The translations under genes were made by a program, and so were the position numbers. From NCBI RefSeq assembly GCF_000342165.1, contig NZ_AMRV01000010.1, positions 34,242 through 98,241 on the forward strand: a stretch of DNA of 64,000 nucleotides. Reading direction: 5' to 3'. Below the pieces are notes generated by a model. It saw only the letters and a program-made list of their open reading frames with translations. It ran no database searches and was not told the origin of the DNA. Positions 34,973-44,314 of the stretch are shown one piece after another (position 1 is the stretch's first letter; the number at the start of each line of letters is the position of its first letter). This stretch comes from Pacificimonas flava. Lineage in GTDB: Bacteria > Pseudomonadota > Alphaproteobacteria > Sphingomonadales > Sphingomonadaceae.

Positions 34973-36688
34973 TTACGGGACGAGAATCTCGATTTCGCCT
35001 GGGCTGGTGCCGGCGATGGCGGTCATGTCGACCACTTCGGGGGTCATATTGCCCAGTTCGCCGGGCATTGCGCCCTGCAGCCATGCGCCGAGTTCGTTCG
35101 CCGCGGCCTTGTCCGCCCTGTTGAAAAAGCGGGTGCTGGGGGTGCGGATCGGAAAGCTGGCATCGTCCACCGAATCGACATCCCAACCGTTGAGGCGGAG
35201 CGCCCGCGCGACGTCGTTTGCGCGGTCCTCGCTCGCGTCGTTCCCGTCGACATAGTAGATCTTGACGCTGGCCGGACGCACGCGTCCCTGATTGGCGGTT
35301 CGCGGCGCCGACACCACGGCGCGGACGCTTTGCGCCGCCGAGGTGCGCGGCGGGGAGGGGGCGGACTGCCGGGTTCGGGGTGTAGGCCCATCCCGGCGCG
35401 GCCGCTCGGCTGCGTCCGTATCTTCGCTTCGTTCCGCGGTCTGGTTCGTCTCTTCTGCCTCCTCAGCCTCAGGCGCCTCCCGATCAAGAGCCTCCTCCTC
35501 CTCTCCCTCTTCGCTGCGAAGCGATGAGGCATCGCTGCCTTCGGTCATGTCGGGCAGCGCAAGCGGGTCTTGCCCGCTCGGGGCATCCGGCGCTTCGGCG
35601 GGTGTGCGAACGCTCTCCGGCCCACCCGACTCTGCCGCAGGCTCCCCTCGCAGCAGGAGCACCGCCGCCAGTGCCGCCGCTGTCCCCGCTACCGCTCCGC
35701 CGGCCACCATTTTCGCGATACCGCCGCGTTTGACGGTCGTCTTTGTCGCCGGCCGGGCCTCGCCTGGTTTGAGGTTCGCCGCTGCCGTGGGGGCGGGGCG
35801 AGGGGGCGCAGCGTCATCAGGCGCAGTCAGGGGGCGGAAGGGGGCTGTGACCGCTGCCGCACCGGCGGCATCAGCAGCGCTGGCGCCACCTTTCGCCTTG
35901 TGCGCCTCCTCCGCCGTCTCCGCTTCCTCGTCGTTCGCCGCCGCAGCAGCGCTGGCAGCCGCCCTTGCATCATCCTGGCTTGCCGCACCGCTGTCTGCCG
36001 CTTCAGCGCGCGCCTCTTCTGGGGCGGTCCGGTCTGCAGGACCGGGGTGAGCGTTCCCGCCGCTTCCGGCTTGCCCCTCGATCTCACCGGCTGTCTTTGC
36101 CGCCTCCACATGAGCGGCGGTGACGACGGTTTCCCCGGCGACCATGGCCTCGACCATCGAGCGGCCAACGAGCGCGCGCAACTGCCTAAGCGAGCCGCCT
36201 GCGCTGCGAACAAGTTCCGACACGGCCTCGCGGCTTAGCAGGGTGGGGTCGCCGCCGGCTGTTTCTATCGCGCTGCGCAGATATACGGCGGCATCGACGG
36301 GCGACATGGGCCTCAGCTTCACGAGCTTGTCGGCAGCGGCGCTGACGTCCGCGTCCGGCTCGCCCCCATAAGCGGCAACGAGAATCCCGTCCGCCTTCGA
36401 CCTTAGCCGCTTCTCAAGTTCACCCGGCGGCAGTCGATCCGCCTCATCGAGCATGTCGAGTTGGGGGGATGCATCTTTATGCTCCGGCGCCGCCGCGCTG
36501 ATCTTGTCCCGCGCCAAATTCATCGTGGTGGTCAGGCCGCTGCCGGGCGCGCCGACCAGCAGGATACGGCGCGCGCCTTGGCGAACGGCGGCGGCGATCT
36601 CGTTCGCGGCCATGATTGCATTGGTGACGGCCACGCTGCCGGGACGGAAGGGCATCGTCTTCAGCGAGAAATGTTCCGTCAAATCCAT
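34973..36688 (-). CDS. ExeA-like ATPase-domain membrane protein with degenerate P-loop and LytR_C-like end
   Basis: The 571-residue protein begins MDLTEHFSLKTMPFRPGS, like ExeA/GspA ATPases. At residues 46-54 the P-loop reads GAPGSGLTT: the Walker A lysine is replaced by Leu52. A Walker B-like LDMLDEADRLP follows. After an Ala-rich linker comes one membrane helix (about 325-350, VAGGAVAGTAAALAAVLLL), an acidic Glu/Ala-rich stretch, and a C-terminal domain of about 100 residues (VKIYYVDGNDASEDRANDVA, FFNRADKAAANELGAWL) resembling LytR_C. It may be a cell-envelope scaffold with weak or no ATP hydrolysis. It lies between mutL and the mod genes, with no secretion partner near. Confidence 0.75.
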   Translation of the reverse strand: MDLTEHFSLKTMPFRPGSVAVTNAIMAANEIAAAVRQGARRILLVGAPGSGLTTTMNLARDKISAAAPEHKDASPQLDMLDEADRLPPGELEKRLRSKADGILVAAYGGEPDADVSAAADKLVKLRPMSPVDAAVYLRSAIETAGGDPTLLSREAVSELVRSAGGSLRQLRALVGRSMVEAMVAGETVVTAAHVEAAKTAGEIEGQAGSGGNAHPGPADRTAPEEARAEAADSGAASQDDARAAASAAAAANDEEAETAEEAHKAKGGASAADAAGAAAVTAPFRPLTAPDDAAPPRPAPTAAANLKPGEARPATKTTVKRGGIAKMVAGGAVAGTAAALAAVLLLRGEPAAESGGPESVRTPAEAPDAPSGQDPLALPDMTEGSDASSLRSEEGEEEEALDREAPEAEEAEETNQTAERSEDTDAAERPRRDGPTPRTRQSAPSPPRTSAAQSVRAVVSAPRTANQGRVRPASVKIYYVDGNDASEDRANDVARALRLNGWDVDSVDDASFPIRTPSTRFFNRADKAAANELGAWLQGAMPGELGNMTPEVVDMTAIAGTSPGEIEILVP

Positions 36689-36770
36689 GGCTCTGTCCCC
36701 GCATCCGGCCAATTTCTATGCGCTGTCAGAACGAAAGCGGAGCGGTTTCGCTCCGGTGCGGCCAGCCTCC

Positions 36771-37376
36771 TCATCTGCGGGCCAATTCGACGATCTGCGT
36801 GGCGAGCCGCTCCGCTTCCGTGCGGTCGTGGGTGACGTAGAGGATTGGCAGCCTCAGTTCGTCGCGAATGCGTTCTATCAGCGTCATGATCTCCTCGGCG
36901 CGGCGCCGGTCCAGCGATACGAGCGGTTCGTCCATCAGCAGGAACTCGGCCCCGGACAGTAGGGCCCTGCCGATGGCCACGCGGCGAGCCTCTCCGCCCG
37001 ACAGGCTGCGCGGCCATCGATCGAGAAGCGGTTCGAGCGCCAGAAGCGCGACAATATCGTCGCGGTCGAGTGAACCCGCAGTTCCGTAATCGAGATTGGC
37101 CTGGACCCGCATATGCGGAAACAGCCGCATGTCCTGAAAGACATAGCCGCACCGTCTTGTTTCCGGCCGCAAATCGATGCCGTCCCCGAACAAGGTCCGG
37201 CCGGCAACGCGAATATGACCCCGGTCGGGGGCGACGAGGCCCGCCACCGCGCTGAGGATGCTGGTCTTGCCGGCACCCGAGGGGCCGAACAGGACGGTGA
37301 GGCCGGGCGGCGTGTCGAAGGCGGCGGAAATATGCCGTTCGCCGCGATGCAGATCGATATCGACGTTAAAGGACAT
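36771..37376 (-). CDS. modC: Molybdate ABC transporter ATP-binding protein, short form lacking TOBE domain
   Basis: The ATG at 37376 follows AAGGGG and overlaps modB. The 201-residue protein has Walker A FGPSGAGKTS, signature SLSGGEARRVAIGRAL, Walker B LLMDEP and THDRTEAE. E. coli ModC is about 350 residues; here the protein ends directly after the ATPase core, so the C-terminal molybdate-binding (TOBE/Mop) regulatory domain is absent. It energises molybdate import with ModAB. Tungstate is an alternative substrate. Confidence 0.9.
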   Translation of the reverse strand: MSFNVDIDLHRGERHISAAFDTPPGLTVLFGPSGAGKTSILSAVAGLVAPDRGHIRVAGRTLFGDGIDLRPETRRCGYVFQDMRLFPHMRVQANLDYGTAGSLDRDDIVALLALEPLLDRWPRSLSGGEARRVAIGRALLSGAEFLLMDEPLVSLDRRRAEEIMTLIERIRDELRLPILYVTHDRTEAERLATQIVELARR

Positions 37377-38055
37377 GAAGCCCCTTGCCCGCACGCCGAG
37401 CGAGTATCTCGGACAGGATCAGCGCACCCAGCGAAAGCGCGATCGAAATGGCCGCGAGGCGCAGCACCGCGGTTTCTCCGTTCGGCATCTGCAAGGCCGA
37501 GTAGATGGCCAGCGGCAGCGTCCGCGTTTCGCCCGGAATATTGGAGACGAAGGTGATCGTCGCGCCGAACTCGCCAAGTGCCCTGGCAAAACCCAGGACG
37601 GTGCCGGCGAGAATGCCGGGCAGCGACAGGGGCAGCGTCACGGTGACGAATGCGCGCCACGGCGATGCGCCGAGCGTGCGCGCGGCCTGCTCCAGCCGAC
37701 GGTCGACATTTTCGAGGCTAAGGCGGAGAGCGCGGACCATCAGGGGGAGGGCCATGACCCCGGCGGCAATGGCGGCGCCGGTCCAGCGGAACAGCACCGT
37801 CGTACCGAAAAGGGCTTGCGTCATTCGGCCGATCGGCCCGCCGGGGGCAAACAGAAGAAGGAGCAGCCACCCCGTCACGACCGGGGGCAGCACCAGCGGC
37901 AGATGCACGATGCCATCGAGGAGGACCTTGCCGGGAAAGCGGGGACGGGCGAGCAGCCAGGCGAGGCCGAAGGCGACCGGGAGCGTAACGGCAATCGCGA
38001 CCGCACCCACCTGCAGCGATAGCGCGACGATTTCCCATTCCGCGCCGACAGGCAT
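37366..38055 (-). CDS. modB: Molybdate ABC transporter permease ModB
   Basis: The 229-residue inner-membrane protein has five to six helices and ModB motifs: LARPRFPGKVLLDGIVHLPLVLPPVVTG, the EAA-like LEQAARTLGASPWRAFVTVTLPLSLPGILAG and FARALGEFGATITFVSNIPGETRTLP. It forms the channel for molybdate. It overlaps modC by 11 bp and follows modA by nine bases. Confidence 0.95.
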   Translation of the reverse strand: MPVGAEWEIVALSLQVGAVAIAVTLPVAFGLAWLLARPRFPGKVLLDGIVHLPLVLPPVVTGWLLLLLFAPGGPIGRMTQALFGTTVLFRWTGAAIAAGVMALPLMVRALRLSLENVDRRLEQAARTLGASPWRAFVTVTLPLSLPGILAGTVLGFARALGEFGATITFVSNIPGETRTLPLAIYSALQMPNGETAVLRLAAISIALSLGALILSEILARRAGKGLHVL

Positions 38056-38064
38056 GATCCCGGC

Positions 38065-38835
38065 TCAGCGGTCGTTTGCGGCGGGAGCGAACCCGTAGCG
38101 GCGGAAGATCGCCTGCGCCCGCGGCGAGGTCAGGAAATCGAGAAACGGGGCGGCATCCTCGTGGCTTGCGGTCTTCAGAAGCGCGGCGGGATAAACAATT
38201 GGTGCGTGCGCCCGCGGTGCGAAGCGGCCGGCGATCCTGACTGCCTTTGAGGCGCGCGCATCGGTCTGGTAAACGATTCCATAGGGCGCTGCGCCGCGCT
38301 CGACGAGGGCCAGGGCCGCACGCACATTTTCCGTGCGGGCAAGATCGCCCTCAACCCGGTTCCAGACCCCCATTTTCGTAAGCGCGGCCTTCGCATAGCG
38401 TCCGGCGGGGACGCTTTCCGTGTCGGCGACCGCGAGTGGCCGCCCCTCCACTGCGTTCAGAAACGCCGCCGGATCGCCCAGCCATGCGCCGTCCTCGCCG
38501 GCGACGATGACCAGGCGGTTGCGCGCCAAGATATGGCGGCTGTCCGCCTGCAGATGGTCACCCTTCTGCAGATAATCCATCCACTGCCGATCCGCGGAGA
38601 TGAAGATGTCTGCCGGTGCGCCCGCCGCTGCCTGCCGCGCGATCGCCTGCGTTCCCGCAAAGGAGAGAACCGGCCGTTCGCACCCCCTGGCTGCCCAGTC
38701 ATCCGCAAGCGCCACCATCACATCCTGCAGGCTTGCCGCAGCGAGGACGAGCGGTCCCTCCGCGCGCGCAGAGGTGGGCGACACCAGGAGTGCCGCAAGA
38801 AGAACCGCGAAAAAAGCGGGCAGTCCGCGCATCAT
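38065..38835 (-). CDS. modA: Molybdate-binding periplasmic protein ModA
   Basis: The 256-residue product has a signal peptide (MMRGLPAFFAVLLAALLVSP, cleavage near ARA-EG) and ModA features: LVLAAASLQDVMVALA, SFAGTQAIARQAAAGAPADIFISAD, WMDYLQ and VERGAAPYGIVYQTDA. It captures molybdate for ModBC. The start overlaps the stop of the DsbA-like gene by ATGA, so that thiol protein and the transporter are probably one transcript. Confidence 0.95.
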   Translation of the reverse strand: MMRGLPAFFAVLLAALLVSPTSARAEGPLVLAAASLQDVMVALADDWAARGCERPVLSFAGTQAIARQAAAGAPADIFISADRQWMDYLQKGDHLQADSRHILARNRLVIVAGEDGAWLGDPAAFLNAVEGRPLAVADTESVPAGRYAKAALTKMGVWNRVEGDLARTENVRAALALVERGAAPYGIVYQTDARASKAVRIAGRFAPRAHAPIVYPAALLKTASHEDAAPFLDFLTSPRAQAIFRRYGFAPAANDR

Positions 38836-39590
38836 TCCGGCCGTCCGCGCGCGCTTGCGATCGCGGCCTTCAGGGCGTCGTACCCTGCCGCGCCGTCGAT
38901 AAGCTGGTCGCCAACGATATAAGCGGGCGTTCCGCCGATACCGAGTGCGCGGGCCATGGCCAGATTGCCGTCAATCTCCCGGCGGATCCGGTCGTCCTGA
39001 TCGGCGCGGCCGATCACATCCGGGCTGAGCCCGACATCCTCGGCCACGGTTTTCGCCTTGTCCTCGGTAACCCGTCCGCCTTCGAACAGGGCACCATGGA
39101 ATGCGCCGTATCGGCCGGCTTCCGCGGCCGCGAGGCTGATTTCCGCCGCACTGCGGCTGGCCGGACCGAGGACCGGGATATTGCGCCAGACGACCTTCAG
39201 ATCGTCATCCTCCCGCAGGAGCCGCTGCACATCCTCATGTGAACGGCGGCAATAGGGGCAATTATAATCGAAGAACTCGACCATGACGACATCGGCGTCT
39301 TCCGCGCCCGCCCAGGCGCTGGCGTACGGCGTTTCCAACGCGTCGCGATTGGCTTCGATGGCCTTTGCGACGCCCCGGTTTTGCAGCACGTCGATGGCTT
39401 CGGGAATGATTTCGGGATGTTCGAGGATATAGGTACGGACGATCGACTCGATCGCCGCGCTCTCCTGAGAGGTAAATGCGCCGCCACTGCCCCTCGTCGT
39501 TTGGCTGGGCGCGAGCACCAAGGCGCCGACGCCGACAGCGAGAAGCACCAACACGCCGCCGAGCAGCCAGCCCCTGTATCCCGTCATCAT
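38832..39590 (-). CDS. DsbA-family thiol:disulfide oxidoreductase
   Basis: The 252-residue protein has an N-terminal signal-anchor (about residues 8-28), a helical lead (EHPEIIPEAIDVLQ), the redox motif CPYC in FFDYNCPYCRRSHED and the cis-Pro loop GGTPAYIVGDQLI. This is the Com1/DsbA-like class that acts in the periplasm, as oxidant or isomerase. Its coupling with modA is positional; a cysteine-bearing client nearby is not identified. Confidence 0.93.
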   Translation of the reverse strand: MMTGYRGWLLGGVLVLLAVGVGALVLAPSQTTRGSGGAFTSQESAAIESIVRTYILEHPEIIPEAIDVLQNRGVAKAIEANRDALETPYASAWAGAEDADVVMVEFFDYNCPYCRRSHEDVQRLLREDDDLKVVWRNIPVLGPASRSAAEISLAAAEAGRYGAFHGALFEGGRVTEDKAKTVAEDVGLSPDVIGRADQDDRIRREIDGNLAMARALGIGGTPAYIVGDQLIDGAAGYDALKAAIASARGRPE

Positions 39591-39600
39591 CCGCAGTGGT

Positions 39601-40956
39601 TCAGTCTCGTCCGTCTTCGATTTCGTTCTGCGCGACCATTAGGATGTCCTGCGCGCGAATCCAATCGGGCGTTCCCTTGGGAATGCCGTTCATGGCCATT
39701 TGCGCGCTGCGCACCGCCAGCTCCGGCTGCCGCGACATGCTGTGCTGTTCAGCAGAGGCGAGAGCAGCGCGCGCCTCGTCTCCCGTCTGCGAATAGGCGA
39801 TACCGAGTTGATACCAGGCGAAGGGGTTCAAACGATCGTGCGCGACAGCGCCCCTTAAGACTTCGATGGCGCGGGGCAGCATGTCCGGATCCTCCGACGC
39901 GATCAGGGCATGGCCCAGCAGGGTCGCGATCAGCGGCTGGTCCGGCGCATTCTCGATGGCGCGTTCCAGCGGCGCAACGGCGTCCTCCGGGCGTCCGGAT
40001 TCCAGGAGGACCTGCCCCTTCAGCTCAAGAATGTAAGGATCGTTGGGATTCTCCGCGAGCAGGGCGTCCGTTTCCGCCGCAGCCTGGTCCGGGTACGCGC
40101 CCTTATGCCAGGCATAAGCCCGCGCGACCCGCGCGGGGGCGGACGTGTCGGATTCGGGATATTTGCGCAAGGTACGCTCCGGGTCCTCGATGAAGCCGAA
40201 CAGCTTTGCCTTGATACGCTCGAACTGCGCCTCCAGCTTCGGATCGGTCGGCGTGTCCCAGTAGGGCGACTGCCGATACAGGCTCTCAAGGGCCGAAATG
40301 CGATCGGCGGACAGTGGGTGCGTCCGCATGTAATCATTGTCCTGCGGGATCGCGTAACGATATTCCTGATTCTGGATTTTCTCGAAAAATTCGATGGAGC
40401 CTCGTCCGGAAATACCCGCCCGTTCGAGATACCGGGCGCCGGCCTGGTCCGTGCGGGATTCCTGCTGCCGGTTGAATGCTAGGACCTTGCCGAGGGCCGC
40501 GCGCTGGCCAAGGCCCATGATTGCCATCCCGGCCTCCCCGGCACCGGCAGCGATAGCGCCCACGGCCGCGAGCAGAGAGAGGATTGAGACCGAACTGGCG
40601 CCCTTCATGCCTTCCGGGCCGAAGCGGACGGAATGGCCCGCCGCGATATGGCCAAGCTCGTGCGCGATAATGCCCTGCAGCTGGTTGGCGTTGTCGGCCT
40701 GCAGGATCGTACCGGAATGTACGTAGATCGTCTGCCCCGTCATCACGAAGGCGTTGAGGCTGGGATCGTTGATCAGCACGAGTTCGACATTGCGCGGGTC
40801 GAGGCCGGCAGCCTTCGCCAGAGGCGTCGCCATCTCGTGCAGCCACGCCTCGGTCTCCGCATCGCGCAGAATGCTTTGTGCATGCGCCGGACGCACGGCC
40901 AGCATCACCGCAAGCATCAGGGCCAGAACGGAGCGGATCAGGGTCATGGTGCGCAT
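39601..40956 (-). CDS. M48 family periplasmic metalloprotease with TPR-like tail (BepA/YfgC type)
   Basis: The 451-residue product has a signal peptide (LMLAVMLAVRPAHAQS), the zinc motif HELGH in IIAHELGHIAAGH, a downstream glutamate in QESRTDQAGARYLERAG, and a C-terminal half of TPR-like helical repeats (LLENGRPEDAVAPLERAIE-type units, residues about 290-445). BepA-type enzymes degrade or assist outer-membrane assembly substrates, fitting bamE elsewhere in the window. It is ten bases upstream of the DsbA-like gene on the same strand. Confidence 0.92.
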   Translation of the reverse strand: MRTMTLIRSVLALMLAVMLAVRPAHAQSILRDAETEAWLHEMATPLAKAAGLDPRNVELVLINDPSLNAFVMTGQTIYVHSGTILQADNANQLQGIIAHELGHIAAGHSVRFGPEGMKGASSVSILSLLAAVGAIAAGAGEAGMAIMGLGQRAALGKVLAFNRQQESRTDQAGARYLERAGISGRGSIEFFEKIQNQEYRYAIPQDNDYMRTHPLSADRISALESLYRQSPYWDTPTDPKLEAQFERIKAKLFGFIEDPERTLRKYPESDTSAPARVARAYAWHKGAYPDQAAAETDALLAENPNDPYILELKGQVLLESGRPEDAVAPLERAIENAPDQPLIATLLGHALIASEDPDMLPRAIEVLRGAVAHDRLNPFAWYQLGIAYSQTGDEARAALASAEQHSMSRQPELAVRSAQMAMNGIPKGTPDWIRAQDILMVAQNEIEDGRD

Positions 40957-41071
40957 TTAGAACGCATACGTGAACCGCGTCTGAAATCCCGTGAGCAGGC
41001 TGGCAAACCCTGACGCATCGACGCTGATATGAGATGCGGCTGTCCGTACCGAACAGACAGCCGCATATCGA

Positions 41072-43801
41072 TCAGGCGCCGAATGTGCGTTGCCACCAGC
41101 CCTTTCGCTTCGGCGTATCGCCATCGGGGTCATTGGCTGCGGCAGGTTCCGGGGTCTGGGCGGTTTGATCCGCTGCGCCCGCCTCGGCACCATCGGTCAC
41201 GCGAGGCGTGTCGGCGGCTGCTTCCGCTGGTGCGTCTTCGGTCTTCTTCTTGCGGCGCGCCCGCGGCTTCGGCTTTGGCGCATCATCGGCGGGGGCGGCG
41301 GGGCTGCTGTCGCCCTCCTCCGCCTTCGATGTCGCGGCCTTGCGCGTCCGGCGGCGGGCCGGCTTCTTCGCAGGCGCTTCGGCGGCCTCTACGCCCGCCG
41401 CTTCGTCAGCCTTCGCTTCACCGGTATCCGCGCTCTCGGCCATCGTGTCCGCGGCCTGCGATGCATCCTCGTCCGCGGATGCCGTCTTGCGGCGGCGACG
41501 CGGTTTGCGGGCCGGTTTTTCCTTCACCTCTTCCTCAGCCTGCGGCGCGTCCGCGGCAGCGGCGATATCGAGGTCGGCGGCCGGTTCGGCCTGCGCCTCT
41601 GCGACCTTGCGGTCGTCTGACTCCGCCTCGGGGCGCTCTTCGCTGGCTGCGTCCGCCTGTTCGCTGCTCTGCCGCTCTTCGTTCCGGCGGCGACCGCGTC
41701 CACCCCGACGGCCCCGACGGCGGCGGCTAGAGCGCCCGTCATCGGCGTCGGCATCGGCGCCGTGTTCGCGATCTGCCCGTTCGGCCGGCTCCTCGCGGCC
41801 CTGGTCATCGCCGGACGATCCACGCGCTTCGCGGCTATCCTCATCATGCGCCGTTTCGTCGCGAGTCCCCTCCTCGCGGTCGCGGCCTCCGCGCCTGCGG
41901 CGATTGCGTCCGCCCCGGCGCCGCCGTCCGCGTCCACGGTCGGAATCGCGGTCGCGATCCTCCTCGCGTCCCTCGCCGCGCGCGGTACGCTCATCGGCTT
42001 CCTCGTCTTCGTAATCGTCGACGATATCCTCTTCGGGTTCCTGCTCCTGCAGCCCGTCCGGACGGGAAATGTCGACCGTGGGGCGCGGCGCTCCGCCCCG
42101 GGCCTCGATCTCCCGCTCGTTGATGTGCATTTCGTCCTCGGGACAGATGCGCACATGAATGCCGTAGCGTTCCTCGAGGTTGTTCAGCGAACGCCGCTTT
42201 TCATTGACGAGGTAGACCGCGACCTCAGCCGGCAGATGCAGGCTGAAATCATTGTGCTGACCCTTGAGGGCCATGGCCTCAACTTCACGCAGCGCGCCCA
42301 GCGCAGCCGATTCCACCGTGCGGACGATGCCCGCACCGTCGCAGACCGGGCACGTGCTGGTCGACGCTTCCAGAACGCCGGTGCGCAGACGCTGCCGGCT
42401 CATCTCCATCAGACCGAACTGCGAGATGCGGCCGACCTGAATGCGCGCCCGGTCGTCCTTCAGCGCTTCCTTCAGCGCCTTTTCGACCTTCCGCACGTTG
42501 CTGCCATGATCCATATCGATGAAATCGATGACGATCAGGCCCGCCATGTCGCGCAGCTTCAGCTGCCGTGCGATCTCTCGCGCCGCCTCCACGTTCGTCT
42601 TGTAGGCGGTTTCCTCGATATTGTGTTCGCGCGTGGACTTGCCGGAGTTGATGTCGATCGAGACGAGCGCTTCGGTCGGATTGATGACGAGATAGCCGCC
42701 CGATTTCAGCCGGACCGTCGGATGGTACATTTCCGACAATTGCTCCTCGACGCGGTAGCGCTGATAGATGGGCACCGGGTCGGCATAGTGCTGCACCTTG
42801 CGCGCATGGCTCGGCATCAGCAGCTTCATGAAGCCCTTTGCGGCCTTGTAGCCCTCCTCGCCGTCGACCAGCACCTCTTCTATGTCGCGCGAATAAAGAT
42901 CCCGGATGGCCCTCTTGATGAGGTCCGAATCCTCATGGATCAGCGCGGGAGCCGAGGATGCGAGGGTCAACTGACGAACCTCGTCCCACAGCCGCGAGAG
43001 GTAATCGAAGTCGCGCTTGATCTCCGGCTTCGTGCGGCTGGCGCCTGCCGTACGGACGATCACGCCCATATGCGCCGGCAGGTTCATCTCGCTGACGATG
43101 GATTTCAGGCGCTTGCGATCCGCGGCGCTTGCGATCTTGCGACTGATCCCGCCGCCATGACTGGTGTTCGGCATCAGCACCGAATACCGGCCGGCGAGGC
43201 TGAGATAGGTGGTGAGGGCAGCGCCCTTGTTGCCGCGCTCTTCCTTGACGACCTGAACCAGCAGCACCTGACGGCGCTTGATGACTTCCTGGATCTTGTA
43301 GCGCCGGCGGAGGTTCTGACGCTTCTTCCTCAACGCCTCGTTGGAGGCGTTATCCACATGATCGTCGCCGCCCGTGTCATGATCGTCATGATCGTGCTCG
43401 TCATGCTCATCGTCATGATCGTGATGGTCTTCGTCCTCGGCCGTCTCGCTGTCCTCGTCGCGGCGGCGGCGTTTCGTGCGGCGGCTTTCGACCTCCTCGT
43501 CATGCTCCTGCGCAGCGGCGCGCTCTTCCGCGAGAAGCGCGTCCCGGTCGGCCTTCGGGATCTGGTAATAGTCCGGATGGATTTCCGAAAACGCCAGGAA
43601 ACCATGACGATTGCCGCCGTAATCGACGAAGGCTGCCTGCAGCGACGGCTCGACGCGCGTCACCTTCGCCAAATAGATATTGCCCTTGATCTGAGCCCGC
43701 TGAGCGGACTCGAAATCAAACTCCTCGATCCGGTTTCCCTTGACGACCGCGACCCGGGTTTCCTCCGGGTGGCGCGCGTCGATCAGCATACGCGTTGCCA
43801 T
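41072..43801 (-). CDS. rne: Ribonuclease E
   Basis: From the ATG at 43801 (GGAGAA upstream) the 909-residue protein has the S1-containing N-terminal RNase E domain, catalytic Asp383 (SIDINSGK) and Asp426 (IVIDFIDMD), zinc link CPVC at 484-487, and a long Arg/Glu/Ala-rich disordered C-terminal half ending KGWWQRTFG, a tail typical of alphaproteobacteria. It initiates mRNA decay and rRNA/tRNA processing. Within the S1 region, residues 123-150 form a His/Asp insert with eight histidines, which is unusual. A roughly 450-bp leader precedes it. Confidence 0.96.
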   Translation of the reverse strand: MATRMLIDARHPEETRVAVVKGNRIEEFDFESAQRAQIKGNIYLAKVTRVEPSLQAAFVDYGGNRHGFLAFSEIHPDYYQIPKADRDALLAEERAAAQEHDEEVESRRTKRRRRDEDSETAEDEDHHDHDDEHDEHDHDDHDTGGDDHVDNASNEALRKKRQNLRRRYKIQEVIKRRQVLLVQVVKEERGNKGAALTTYLSLAGRYSVLMPNTSHGGGISRKIASAADRKRLKSIVSEMNLPAHMGVIVRTAGASRTKPEIKRDFDYLSRLWDEVRQLTLASSAPALIHEDSDLIKRAIRDLYSRDIEEVLVDGEEGYKAAKGFMKLLMPSHARKVQHYADPVPIYQRYRVEEQLSEMYHPTVRLKSGGYLVINPTEALVSIDINSGKSTREHNIEETAYKTNVEAAREIARQLKLRDMAGLIVIDFIDMDHGSNVRKVEKALKEALKDDRARIQVGRISQFGLMEMSRQRLRTGVLEASTSTCPVCDGAGIVRTVESAALGALREVEAMALKGQHNDFSLHLPAEVAVYLVNEKRRSLNNLEERYGIHVRICPEDEMHINEREIEARGGAPRPTVDISRPDGLQEQEPEEDIVDDYEDEEADERTARGEGREEDRDRDSDRGRGRRRRGGRNRRRRGGRDREEGTRDETAHDEDSREARGSSGDDQGREEPAERADREHGADADADDGRSSRRRRGRRGGRGRRRNEERQSSEQADAASEERPEAESDDRKVAEAQAEPAADLDIAAAADAPQAEEEVKEKPARKPRRRRKTASADEDASQAADTMAESADTGEAKADEAAGVEAAEAPAKKPARRRTRKAATSKAEEGDSSPAAPADDAPKPKPRARRKKKTEDAPAEAAADTPRVTDGAEAGAADQTAQTPEPAAANDPDGDTPKRKGWWQRTFGA

Positions 43802-44314
43802 TGATATTTCTCCGTAGCCCACGGCCTGCTGCTCCTCTGACGAGCGCGTCCGGGGCGTGTGTTGAAAGGCGCGCGGGAGAAGCCCGGCGCCGGACTGTTA
43901 AGACGAGTGGGGCAGGGCGGTCGGCGGCACGTATGGCCAGGCGGGGCGCCTGGTCCTTCGTGTCGAAACATGCCGTCTTCATACCGCTTGCCAAAACCTT
44001 CAGAATCTGGCGCCGTCATCAAGACGGTCGCCCAGCGATCGCGCAGGAATTGCAGCACCGCCGAAAAGCCAACGTAGTCGCTTTCCTAAAAAGCGCTAGC
44101 ACCATTGCACGCCGCGAACAACAAATGCGTGTCTCTGGGGACACAGAGGTCCGTCAGTTCCATGCGCCAGGGGCTGTCGCCGCTTGCCACCTTGCCAGCG
44201 GACTCTTACGATTCCATCGCTTAATCTATTGTTAAGCGCGTTCTTTCATAGATGCGCGCGACTGCGAACGGCCTCGCTGCTTCCAGTGTCGTATTGAGTA
44301 GGTGCGAAAAGCAG
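43802..44314. other. 513-bp region between divergent rne and amidase genes
   Basis: No gene is supported. It should hold the rne leader and promoter and the amidase promoter. RNase E genes often have a long 5' UTR used for autoregulation. The only clear structure is the inverted repeat at 44218-44238; no convincing consensus promoter or conserved RNA was recognised. Confidence 0.6.
44218..44238. repeat. Perfect 7-bp inverted repeat upstream of amidase gene
   Basis: CGCTTAA and TTAAGCG flank a seven-base spacer. It could bind a dimeric regulator or form a small hairpin; it lies 77 bp before the amidase start in an AT-richer patch. Confidence 0.4.

Noticed and set aside
41762..43804. 680-residue plus-strand frame opposite RNase E
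   Set aside because: Antisense shadow; RNase E motifs are intact on the other strand.
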